Of a stretch of 64,000 nucleotides of DNA, positions 35,966 to 43,734 are shown piece after piece. The DNA comes from Acinetobacter dispersus. Its GTDB lineage: Bacteria > Pseudomonadota > Gammaproteobacteria > Pseudomonadales > Moraxellaceae. The position numbers were made by a program, and so were the translations under genes. Positions within the stretch are counted from its first letter, which is position 1; each line of letters starts with the position of its first letter. Below the pieces are notes generated by a model. The model saw only the letters and a list, made by a program, of their open reading frames with translations, was not told where the DNA came from and ran no database searches. The stretch lies in the NCBI RefSeq assembly GCF_009884975.1, contig NZ_CP041970.1:3596001-3660000 (forward strand). The letters run 5' to 3'.

Positions 35966-38149
35966 ATGAAACTTCAAATGATAGCGTGTGCAGTTGCGAT
36001 TGCGACTGGTGGTTTATTTTTCTCTCATACCATGAATGAGGCATTTGCGGCGACGGAAGCACCTGTCGTTTCAACGGTAATCAAACCATCACAAGAGCAG
36101 GCATTGGTCGCACGTCAGTTAGCCACATTGGTTGATCGCCAACATTATTTAAATATGCGCTTAGACGCAGCAACTTCAAACCGTATTTTGAATATGTATT
36201 TGGATAGCCTTGATCCAGATCATTCATTATTTTTAAGTGGTGAAGTTGAAGAATATCAAAAAAAATATGGTTCGAATTTTGGTAGCTCATTGAAAGCGGG
36301 TAATTTAACTGGACCGTTTTTGATCCATGGGCAATATCGTGATCGTTTGAAACAATTTTATGAGTTTATGTTGGCAGAGTTGAAAAAGCCGCAGAACTTA
36401 AATCAAAAAGATGTTTATCTCGATACAGATCGTGAAAAAGCACCGTATTTCAAAACGACGGCTGAGCAACAACAACATTGGCAGCAAATGCTAGTGTCAC
36501 AGTTGATCAATTTGACGATTAGCAAAGAAGAAGAGCAGGCAAAGCAAAAAGCTTTAAAAGCAGATCCATCGCTTGCCAATGGTCAGGATTTAACGGGACC
36601 TGAAGATTTAACTCCAGTTCAGACCTTAACCAAGCGTTATACCCGTCAGCTAGAACGTATTGGTCGTGTGAAAAGTGATGATGTACTCGATAAAACATTG
36701 AATGCAATGTTGGCGACCTATGATCCGCACAGTAACTACTATCCACCGATTGATGCGATGGAGTTGAATCGTCAAACAACTTTGCAACTTGAAGGGATCG
36801 GGGTTTCGATTCGTCCTGAACGCGGTAATGAAGATTACACCAAGATTGAAACCATCGTCGAAGGTGGGCCAGCAAGTAAATCTGGTCAGGTAAAATCAGG
36901 TGATCGCATCATTGGTGTCGCGCAAGATGGCGAGAAAATGGTGGATGTGATTGGTTGGCCGAGCTCGGAAATTGTTGGATTGATTCGTGGTAAACGCGGT
37001 ACCAAAGTTGTGGTGCGTTTATTGGGTGCAGGTGCATCAATGAGTCAAGCCCGTAATGTGACGTTAACCCGTGACATTATTCAAGAAGAAGATGCAGGTG
37101 TGCGTTCACGTACAGTTGAAATTACCCGTGATGGTAAAAAACATCTGTTTGGTGTGCTTGAAATTCCATCTTTCTATTTTGATTACCGCTCACGTCGTGC
37201 AGGTACTGAATATCGTTCAGTCTCTGAAGATACAGCCAAAGCATTAGATTCACTGAAAGCCCAAAAAGTAGAAGGTATCTTGGTTGATTTGCGTAATGAC
37301 CCAGGTGGTTCTCTCGAAGAAGTTGCGCGTATGCTCGGTCAGGTGATTAAGTCTGGTCCTGTGGTACAAATCCGTGATGGTAACGGTAATGTAAATGTGT
37401 TTGAAGATACTGATGGTGGTGAGCAAATCTATGCAGGTCCAATGGCCGTATTGGTTAACCTAGCATCTGCATCTGCAAGTGAAATTTATTCTGCTGCGAT
37501 TCAGGATTATGAGCGCGGAATTATCATTGGTAGTACTACGACAGGTAAAGGGACGGCACAGGTTCAATTAGATTCACTTGCTTATGGTCAGGCGACTTTA
37601 ACGCAGCGTAAATTCTACCGTATCACTGGTGGTAGTACCCAAAACAAAGGTGTGATTCCTGATATCAAATTGGTTGATATTTACAATGAAGAGTTTGGTG
37701 AGCGTAAAGCGAAAAATGCGTTGAAGTGGGATACCATTCCAACAGCACCATTCAAACGTGAAGGTTCAGTGCAACCGTATGTTGCTAAATTGACTCAATC
37801 ATCTGAGCAACGTGTTGCAGCAGATTCTCAATTTAAATATTTAGAAGCACGTAAAGCAATTGCCAAGAAAACCTCGGATCAAAAGAAAGTGGTACTCGAT
37901 ATTAATCAACGTCGTGCCGAGTTGATTGATCTTGAGAAACAAACTTTGAATGCAGAAAATCAACGCCGTATTGCAACAGGTTTGGCACCGTATGCAAACT
38001 GGGAAAGTTATCAGGCATCTATTGATGCACTGGTTGAAGCTCGTGCCAAAATGAAAGCACATTTGCGTCCACCATTGCCTGAAGAAGAAACCTTCATCAA
38101 TGAAGCTGCAAATGTCTTGTTAGATTATTCGAAGTTGCAAGGTCGTTAA
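35966..38149 (+). CDS. prc: Carboxy-terminal processing (tail-specific) protease Prc
   Basis: A 727-residue periplasmic S41 protease. I start it at the ATG at 35966 (MKLQMIACAVAIATGG), which gives a signal peptide ending near AFAA; AAGGAAG lies 13 bases upstream and an in-frame TTG 30 bases upstream is unlikely. A PDZ domain lies at about 240-330 (IVEGGPASKSGQVKSGDRIIGV), the S41 domain at about 360-560 with the nucleophile in SASASEIYSAA and the lysine in TTGKGTAQ, and the C-terminal helical DUF3340-type region at 580-720. Prc trims or degrades periplasmic lipoproteins and wall enzymes. Confidence 0.95.
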   Translation: MKLQMIACAVAIATGGLFFSHTMNEAFAATEAPVVSTVIKPSQEQALVARQLATLVDRQHYLNMRLDAATSNRILNMYLDSLDPDHSLFLSGEVEEYQKKYGSNFGSSLKAGNLTGPFLIHGQYRDRLKQFYEFMLAELKKPQNLNQKDVYLDTDREKAPYFKTTAEQQQHWQQMLVSQLINLTISKEEEQAKQKALKADPSLANGQDLTGPEDLTPVQTLTKRYTRQLERIGRVKSDDVLDKTLNAMLATYDPHSNYYPPIDAMELNRQTTLQLEGIGVSIRPERGNEDYTKIETIVEGGPASKSGQVKSGDRIIGVAQDGEKMVDVIGWPSSEIVGLIRGKRGTKVVVRLLGAGASMSQARNVTLTRDIIQEEDAGVRSRTVEITRDGKKHLFGVLEIPSFYFDYRSRRAGTEYRSVSEDTAKALDSLKAQKVEGILVDLRNDPGGSLEEVARMLGQVIKSGPVVQIRDGNGNVNVFEDTDGGEQIYAGPMAVLVNLASASASEIYSAAIQDYERGIIIGSTTTGKGTAQVQLDSLAYGQATLTQRKFYRITGGSTQNKGVIPDIKLVDIYNEEFGERKAKNALKWDTIPTAPFKREGSVQPYVAKLTQSSEQRVAADSQFKYLEARKAIAKKTSDQKKVVLDINQRRAELIDLEKQTLNAENQRRIATGLAPYANWESYQASIDALVEARAKMKAHLRPPLPEEETFINEAANVLLDYSKLQGR

Positions 38150-38170
38150 GCCTCACATCCTTCGATCAAT

Positions 38171-38198
38171 AAAAAGCCCTGTTTAACAGGGCTTTTTA
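38171..38198. terminator. Bidirectional terminator after prc
   Basis: AAAAAGCCCTGTT and its complement AACAGGGCTTTTT; it serves convergent prc and the first DUF2147 gene. Confidence 0.85.
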
Positions 38199-38211
38199 TT
38201 TTTGTATCAAC

Positions 38212-38655
38212 TTAATTGACACGAATCCAGATTTGGCTACGGCCAAGTACTGAGACGCCGACATAACCTCGTAAATGTAAACGTTGCCCATTGGTACTGA
38301 GTTTTGCAGTTAAGCTATAAACACGACCACTGTTCGGATCAAGGATTTTTCCGCCGGTGTAGGTCAGGTCTTTTTTATGTTTTAGTTTGGTGATGACATT
38401 TAAACCCAAAATTGGCTTATTAGTATAAGGTGCAGGGCAACCTGTGCAGAGTTCTTTAGGGGTATAACCTGTGCGTGGGGTAATTTTGATGATTTTCCCT
38501 GTGTAGGAGCCATCGGACTCTTGGCTAATCTCGACTTGTCCTTTCGGTGCGCCAGTGACATCATCAACACTTTGCCAAATACCACTAATGTCTTGGGCAA
38601 AAGCAACATGGCTCAGTGTAATTAAGAATAAAACAGAAATCAGTTTGGTCCACAT
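38212..38655 (-). CDS. DUF2147 secreted protein, copy 1
   Basis: A 147-residue protein starting at the ATG at 38655 (MWTKLISVLF); an in-frame TTG 21 bases upstream is less likely. The signal peptide ends at VAFA. The mature protein shows the DUF2147 pattern: DISGIWQSVDDVTGAPKG, YTGKIIKITPR, CTGCPAPYTNKPILG and a C-terminal RLHLRGYVGVSVLGRSQIW. Function is unknown; the family is periplasmic and has a lipocalin-like beta fold. It is the most diverged of three tandem copies. Confidence 0.88.
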   Translation of the reverse strand: MWTKLISVLFLITLSHVAFAQDISGIWQSVDDVTGAPKGQVEISQESDGSYTGKIIKITPRTGYTPKELCTGCPAPYTNKPILGLNVITKLKHKKDLTYTGGKILDPNSGRVYSLTAKLSTNGQRLHLRGYVGVSVLGRSQIWIRVN

Positions 38656-38713
38656 GCTCAAGCATCCTTGCCACAATCATAATTGGCTTATTATTTCGGA
38701 TTTCTAATCAGAG

Positions 38714-38774
38714 ATTCAATCATTATTTTACGGTTGTATATTTTTAATATTTGAAAGTTCAACAAATTTTATAA
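38714..38774. repeat. Duplicated upstream segment, copy A (DUF2147 array)
   Basis: About 61 AT-rich bases (ATTCAATCATTATTTTA and following) 59 bases upstream of DUF2147 copy 1. A closely similar segment stands at 39377-39437, 56 bases upstream of copy 2. This shows that the duplication carried the upstream control region with the gene. Confidence 0.7.
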
Positions 38775-38877
38775 CGATGGGAGAAAAGCTTCTTCAATTT
38801 TTATAAGGAGAAAGAAGCTTGATTCTTAAAGGTATGATTAAAATAGCGGGAAATAGGGAGTACTGAAGCATTAAGTT

Positions 38878-39321
38878 TTATTGAGTACGAATCCAGATTT
38901 GATTACGGCCCAATGCAGAGATACCTAGGTAGCCGCGTAAATGTAAGCGTTTACCATTTGAGCTTAATTTGGCTTTCATACTATAAATTTTGCCAGAGTT
39001 TGGATCGAGAATACGGCCATTGGTGTAATTCAAACCTTCACTATGTTTTAAACCCGTCACGACATCTAAACCGACGATTGGCTTGTTAGTATAGGGTGCA
39101 GGGCAATCCACACAGATTTCCTTTGGGGTATAGCCTGCACGTGGCGTAATTTTTACAATCTTACCTGTATATGTTCCATTTACTTCTTTGCGAATCTCAA
39201 CCAAGCCTTTAGGCGCCCCAGTTTTATCATCAATACTCTGCCAGAGCCCTGTAATATCCTCGGCAAAAGTAAAACTGCTTATCGTCGAGAAGAGTAGGGC
39301 ACTGAATAATTGTTTACTCAT
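38878..39321 (-). CDS. DUF2147 secreted protein, copy 2
   Basis: A 147-residue protein with a signal peptide (cleavage after TFA) and the same pattern as its neighbours: DITGLWQSIDDKTGAPKG, ICVDCPAPYTNKPIVG and RLHLRGYLGISALGRNQIW. It is much closer to copy 3 than to copy 1. A CxxC pair (ICVDCP) is kept in all three copies. Function is unknown. Confidence 0.88.
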   Translation of the reverse strand: MSKQLFSALLFSTISSFTFAEDITGLWQSIDDKTGAPKGLVEIRKEVNGTYTGKIVKITPRAGYTPKEICVDCPAPYTNKPIVGLDVVTGLKHSEGLNYTNGRILDPNSGKIYSMKAKLSSNGKRLHLRGYLGISALGRNQIWIRTQ

Positions 39322-39376
39322 TATTAGAAGTCCGTTTAATTTTTGATCTTTTATTATGTAGTCTATCTAATAATAT

Positions 39377-39437
39377 ATTCAATCATTATTTTATAGTTGT
39401 ACATTTTTTAATATTTGAAAATTCAATAAATTTTGTA
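39377..39437. repeat. Duplicated upstream segment, copy B (DUF2147 array)
   Basis: Counterpart of 38714-38774, differing by a few substitutions and a one-base length change. It lies just upstream of DUF2147 copy 2 and before the copy 3 terminator. Confidence 0.7.
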
Positions 39438-39446
39438 TCGAAATTA

Positions 39447-39478
39447 AAAAAGCCTCTTCACTGGATGAAGAGGCTTTT
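39447..39478 (-). terminator. Terminator after DUF2147 copy 3
   Basis: On the minus strand AAAAGCCTCTTCA pairs with TGAAGAGGCTTTT, then T residues follow. Copy 3 is therefore transcribed separately from copy 2. Confidence 0.85.
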
Positions 39479-39539
39479 GGATAGAACCGAGATCAAATTG
39501 ATCAAAGAGAGGTGCGTACTAGAGACACATAATTCGTTT

Positions 39540-39986
39540 TTACTCTGCACGGATCCAAATTTGATTACGACCCAATGCAGATACCCCTAAATAGCCACGT
39601 AAATGTAAACGTTTGCCGTTTGCACTTAATTTAGCTTTCATACTGTAAATTTTTCCAGTATTTGGATCTAAAATACGACCATTGGTATAGTTTAAGCCTT
39701 CGCTATATTTTAAACCTGTAACCACGTCTAAACCGATAATTGGTTTATTGGTATATGGCGCGGGACAATCTACACAAGTTTCTTTTGGTGTATAGCCTGT
39801 ACGTGGCGTGATTTTAACTACTTTGCCTGCATAAGTCCCATTTGCTTCTTTGCGAATTTCAACCAATGCTTTAGGCGCCCCCGTCTTGTCATCAATACTT
39901 TGCCAGAGCCCCGTAATATCCTCTGCAAAAGTAAAACTGCTCACCGCAGATAAAAATAACGCACCTAATAATTGTTTGCTCATCAT
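39540..39986 (-). CDS. DUF2147 secreted protein, copy 3
   Basis: A 148-residue protein with a signal peptide (MMSKQLLGALFLSAVSSFTFA) and the motifs DITGLWQSIDDKTGAPKA, TCVDCPAPYTNKPIIG and RLHLRGYLGVSALGRNQIW. It is nearly the same as copy 2 along its length, suggesting a recent duplication. It has its own terminator. Function is unknown. Confidence 0.88.
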   Translation of the reverse strand: MMSKQLLGALFLSAVSSFTFAEDITGLWQSIDDKTGAPKALVEIRKEANGTYAGKVVKITPRTGYTPKETCVDCPAPYTNKPIIGLDVVTGLKYSEGLNYTNGRILDPNTGKIYSMKAKLSANGKRLHLRGYLGVSALGRNQIWIRAE

Positions 39987-40070
39987 TAAAAATCCTTTTA
40001 ACGTTTAAGCTTACATTATGGAGGATATCTGACAACTAGTTCAATCTTTATGTGATATTTGAGGCAAATA

Positions 40071-40739
40071 TTAAGATAAAGATAGAATAAAGGTTGGGAG
40101 CCAAATGGCTGTAAATACACCATTTACTGCCATACCGAAGGCTGCATAACGGCCAGTTACAGGTCCACGTTGCCAAGCCTGAGCGGTACCAATCGCATGC
40201 GCGGCCAAACCTAAAGCGAGGCCAGAAGCGCGCTCATCATGGATATGTTTCAAAATCCAAGGGGAGAATGCAGCACCAATCACGCCAGATAAAATTACAA
40301 TCAGTGTCACCATCATTAATGGTGCATGTAATAGCGTTGCAATGTTTAAGGCGATCGGTGTAGTCACAGCACGGGTGGCAAAAGCCATAATTGTTGGCTC
40401 AGACATGTGTAGTAAATATGCCAGTCCCATTGGTAAAGCAACCGCACTGATACTGGCAAAGCAAAGAATGCCAATCATTGACTTTAGTGGGAGGTCATCA
40501 TAGCGCATTGCGGCTAAGGGAATGGCCAGGGCAACGGTTACATAGCCAAGTAAATGGCTGAAAACCCCATTTACATTATCCATGTACTGTTGATAAGGAA
40601 TACCGAAAATGGCCAAGAAAGCAATGACAATAAACATGCCGAAGACAATCAGTGGAACCTGAGGCATTTTTTGATTTAACGGTTTGGCAATAAGGTAGCT
40701 GATAAAGGTAATGATGAAGCCATAGATAACCATCGACAT
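40071..40739 (-). CDS. LrgB/CidB/YohK-type membrane protein
   Basis: A 222-residue protein with about seven membrane segments. I start it at the ATG at 40739, with AAGGAG seven bases before it; an in-frame upstream start at 40787 would overlap the preceding gene. The segments RAVTTPIALNIA, LSGVIGAAFSPWILK and GLALGLAAHAIGTAQAWQ are typical of the LrgB family. LrgA/LrgB pairs affect murein hydrolase activity and, in some bacteria, transport of small organic acids. It follows the LrgA-type gene after 11 bases. Confidence 0.88.
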   Translation of the reverse strand: MSMVIYGFIITFISYLIAKPLNQKMPQVPLIVFGMFIVIAFLAIFGIPYQQYMDNVNGVFSHLLGYVTVALAIPLAAMRYDDLPLKSMIGILCFASISAVALPMGLAYLLHMSEPTIMAFATRAVTTPIALNIATLLHAPLMMVTLIVILSGVIGAAFSPWILKHIHDERASGLALGLAAHAIGTAQAWQRGPVTGRYAAFGMAVNGVFTAIWLPTFILSLS

Positions 40740-40750
40740 AGATCTGCTCC

Positions 40751-41113
40751 TTATAACCAACGCTTTGCCATTTTGGCATAAATCCATAATGGTAATAATG
40801 TACTGAAGGTTAAGATAAATAAAAATGCAGGAATTTCTTTACCCATATGTACCAGCATAATTAATGAACCCGCACAAATGGGTAGAAAGGCAAATGCGCT
40901 TTCTTTTAAAATTTTGTTATTGGTATCAATCAGACGATTGGAGATTTTTCTAAAGCGTCTCCAGATCAACAGTGTTGCTAATAAGCCAATCAGACCGACA
41001 AGATTGCCCAGTTCAGGATGCCCCAAAGCTTTTGTGATCGCGACAGCCCCTTCACGATAGACGATGATTAATAAAATCGTGCCAAGCCAAGCTGTCCAAT
41101 CAATATGTTTCAT
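40751..41113 (-). CDS. LrgA/CidA/YohJ-type membrane protein
   Basis: A 120-residue protein with four membrane segments, starting MKHIDWTAWLG. The segment GHPELGNLVGLIGLLATLL followed by a positively charged loop and FAFLPICAGSLIMLVHMGKE agrees with LrgA, a small holin-like partner of LrgB. The frame is open 14 codons farther upstream to the hflX stop, but the ATG at 41113 fits the family. It is probably co-transcribed with hflX, which ends 42 bases before it, and with the LrgB-type gene. Confidence 0.85.
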   Translation of the reverse strand: MKHIDWTAWLGTILLIIVYREGAVAITKALGHPELGNLVGLIGLLATLLIWRRFRKISNRLIDTNNKILKESAFAFLPICAGSLIMLVHMGKEIPAFLFILTFSTLLPLWIYAKMAKRWL

Positions 41114-41155
41114 TTTCTTTTTACTCTCGTTTATTCGAACGATGGCTGATCGCAA

Positions 41156-42499
41156 TTAAGGTATTGGGTGATCGATCTCAAATTCTTCCAAAGGTCGCTG
41201 AAATTGGGAAGCTTTTTTTCCAAGAATTTCGTCTAATGGCAAATGTGCCTGTTTAATGAGTTGCTCTAATTTATGTGGAGCAATACGTACCGATAAATGT
41301 AGATCGCCTTGCTCATCATAATGTTCAGATTGAATCACATTCAGGGTATAAAGCTGTGTACGCAGTTTACCGTAAGCGGGTTTGAGCACTAAGTCAAACT
41401 GTTGTAATTGTCCCATCAGACATTGCTGTACTGCTTGGCTAAGGAGGTCAAGCCCTTGCTCAGCATGGGCAGAAACATAGACTCGATCAGGTAGATCAGA
41501 CGTTTTATAAATGATTTTGGCTGCATCACCACTGAGATCAATTTTATTATAGACATGCAGAATAGGAGCATCGGCACCGATTTCTTTGAGTACAGACTCT
41601 ACGGCTTCAATCTGTTCAGGCATATTCGGACTACTGCTATCAATAACGTGTAGCAGCAAAGTCGCCTCTAGAGTTTCTTCTAAGGTTGCTTTGAAAGATT
41701 CAACCAGATCATGTTGTAAATTTCGAACAAAGCCTACGGTATCTGCGAGTACAACCGTACCGACACCATCCCAGTCTAAACGACGTAAGGTTGGATCAAG
41801 AGTTGCAAACAGTTGATCGGCAGCATATACATCACTTTTGGCGAGGATATTAAACAGAGTGGATTTCCCAGCATTGGTATAGCCGACTAAAGAGATCGTT
41901 GGAATGGCAGCTTTTTGTCTTGCAGCTCGACCCTGTAAACGGGTCTGTTGTACTTTAACCAGTTTATCTTTGAGTTGAGTAATGCGGACTCGAATTAGTC
42001 GACGGTCTGTTTCCAGTTGTGACTCACCTGGGCCACGTAAGCCAATACCACCTTTTTGTTGTTCTAGATTACCGGTAAAACCACGAATTAAGCGAGTCGA
42101 TAAATGTTTGAGTTGAGCCAATTCAACTTGCAATTTACCTTCATGGGTTCGGGCGCGTAAGGCGAAAATGTCCAGAATCAAGCCTGTACGGTCAATGACG
42201 CGGCATTTAAGCATGCGTTCTAAATTTCGTTCTTGAGCCGGTGAGAGCGAATGGTCAAAAATGACCAATTCTGCTTCGAGACTCTCGACTAACTCTGCAA
42301 TCTCATCGACTTTACCTGAACCAATAAAAAATTTAGGGTCAGGTCTGTTACGTTGCACAGAAATATGTTCAAGGATTTCAGCACCAGCAGATTGAGCGAG
42401 CAATCGAAACTCTTCAGCATCAAGATCATCGAGGAGTTGAACAGACACACTGACTAATATTGCCCGTTCACCACTTTGACGCTGCTCAAAATTTTCCAC
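41156..42499 (-). CDS. hflX: GTPase HflX
   Basis: A 447-residue ribosome-associated GTPase that rescues or splits stalled ribosomes, especially after heat stress. The N-terminal HflX domain (about 1-190, with PDPKFFIGSGKVDE, the glycine-rich GGIGLRGPGESQLETDRR) precedes the G domain: G1 GYTNAGKS at 206-213, G3 DTVGF, G4 NKID. The start is GTG with AAGGA before it. Unlike in many relatives, hfq is not immediately upstream in this window; a 46-residue membrane peptide gene is. Confidence 0.95.
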   Translation of the reverse strand: MENFEQRQSGERAILVSVSVQLLDDLDAEEFRLLAQSAGAEILEHISVQRNRPDPKFFIGSGKVDEIAELVESLEAELVIFDHSLSPAQERNLERMLKCRVIDRTGLILDIFALRARTHEGKLQVELAQLKHLSTRLIRGFTGNLEQQKGGIGLRGPGESQLETDRRLIRVRITQLKDKLVKVQQTRLQGRAARQKAAIPTISLVGYTNAGKSTLFNILAKSDVYAADQLFATLDPTLRRLDWDGVGTVVLADTVGFVRNLQHDLVESFKATLEETLEATLLLHVIDSSSPNMPEQIEAVESVLKEIGADAPILHVYNKIDLSGDAAKIIYKTSDLPDRVYVSAHAEQGLDLLSQAVQQCLMGQLQQFDLVLKPAYGKLRTQLYTLNVIQSEHYDEQGDLHLSVRIAPHKLEQLIKQAHLPLDEILGKKASQFQRPLEEFEIDHPIP

Positions 42500-42573
42500 G
42501 CTGTTATGTAATCCTTATACTTAAAGTCTTATTCTAGAATAAACTTCAAGCAAAGGGCAAAGACTTACTCGAC

Positions 42574-42714
42574 TTATATGACATTACGACGTAAAAGTTC
42601 TATAAATCCAACTAAGGTTCCCATGTATAAAATCGACCATCCCAAAAACATTCTTAAAGCATAACCATATGGAATGGTTGTTTGGGATTCAGATGTCGTG
42701 GTTTGAGGGTTCAT
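42574..42714 (-). CDS. Small single-span membrane protein (46 residues), unrecognised
   Basis: A 47-codon frame on the minus strand, ATG at 42714 to TAA at 42574, with AGGTGA five bases before the start. The product begins MNPQTTTSESQTTIPYGYAL and has one clear membrane span (MFLGWSILYMGTLVGFIEL) followed by a positive tail, LLRRNVI, so the C-terminus is probably cytosolic. I do not recognise it. It lies 74 bases upstream of hflX in the same direction. The good ribosome site, the clean hydropathy and the charged tail make it more than chance. Confidence 0.6.
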   Translation of the reverse strand: MNPQTTTSESQTTIPYGYALRMFLGWSILYMGTLVGFIELLRRNVI

Positions 42715-42903
42715 CACATCACCTTTTAATCTATTAATTCGATTTATTTATAATATTTGATCTGATAAATCTTTTAAAATTGAAAAAAATTATGCTCACA
42801 TTCGTTTTTTGTTATTAAGGAAACTTCTACAAGCTGATATGGTCATGATATAACAGGTGAATTCAATGCATTCGTGCATACATGCGTACGGTTTTAATAA
42901 TTT

Positions 42904-43734
42904 ATGACTCAACAAGCAACAACAGTAAATAACACACCTTTAAGTTTGTTTTCGAAATTCAGTTTATACAGTAAAAAATTAGCCTCTGGTCTAGAGACGA
43001 TCGGTGAGGGCTTTTATCTCATTTACCGACATGGTTTATATAAAGATCCAAATAATCCTGTAAACACACGCTATGTACAGTATTTCTGTCGTCGCTTATG
43101 TGAAGTATTTAATATTGAAGTCCAAGTCCATGGGACGATACCGCGTGAACCTGCCCTATGGGTGAGTAATCATATTTCTTGGTTAGATGTGGCTGTGTTG
43201 GGCTCGGGTGCACGGATCTTTTTCTTGGCCAAGGCAGAAGTGGAGAAATGGCCTATTTTAGGGAACTTGGCAAAAGGCGGTGGCACTTTATTTATTAAGC
43301 GTGGTTCAGGTGATTCGATTCGCATTCGTGAGCAAATTACTGAATTTTTAAAACAAGATATTCCTGTTCTGTTCTTCCCTGAAGCAACCACAACGGATGG
43401 TAGCAAAGTCAAAAAAGTACATGGACGGTTACTCGGTGCTGCAATCGAAGCGCAACGACCTGTACAGATTTGTGTGATTTGCTATGTCAACCAACAAGGT
43501 GAACTGGATTTGGTCGCACCCTTTATTGGGGAAATGACTTTTGCAGAACATGTGCAACGGGTTTTAGAAATGCCACAAGTGACTGCGCATTTAATGACAT
43601 TACCTGCTATTCCAGTCGAAGGGCATACGGTAGAAACACTCACCAAGGAAGTGGACCGTCAAATGCGAGCAGGTCTAGAGCGCTTGCAGCGAAAAGTACT
43701 ATCCGTGCTACCAGAAAGCTTGGAAACTACATAA
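42904..43734 (+). CDS. plsC: 1-acyl-glycerol-3-phosphate acyltransferase (PlsC type)
   Basis: A 276-residue membrane-associated acyltransferase that acylates lysophosphatidic acid. The catalytic HX4D motif is H90-D95 (NHISWLD), the glycerophosphate-binding block is FPEATTTDGSKV (about 158-169) and an additional GTLFIKRGSG lies between. The ATG has no strong ribosome site. The last 8 bases overlap, tail to tail, the end of the phospholipase D-family gene. Other PlsC-like acyltransferases (ornithine lipid type) have the same motifs. Confidence 0.88.
   Translation: MTQQATTVNNTPLSLFSKFSLYSKKLASGLETIGEGFYLIYRHGLYKDPNNPVNTRYVQYFCRRLCEVFNIEVQVHGTIPREPALWVSNHISWLDVAVLGSGARIFFLAKAEVEKWPILGNLAKGGGTLFIKRGSGDSIRIREQITEFLKQDIPVLFFPEATTTDGSKVKKVHGRLLGAAIEAQRPVQICVICYVNQQGELDLVAPFIGEMTFAEHVQRVLEMPQVTAHLMTLPAIPVEGHTVETLTKEVDRQMRAGLERLQRKVLSVLPESLETT

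Noticed and set aside
36519..36875. A 118-codon frame antisense to prc
   Set aside because: It mirrors the codon pattern of prc and has no ribosome site or family resemblance.
43727..43734. 8-base tail-to-tail overlap of the plsC and phospholipase D-family genes
   Set aside because: Short convergent overlaps are common in bacteria and need no special explanation.
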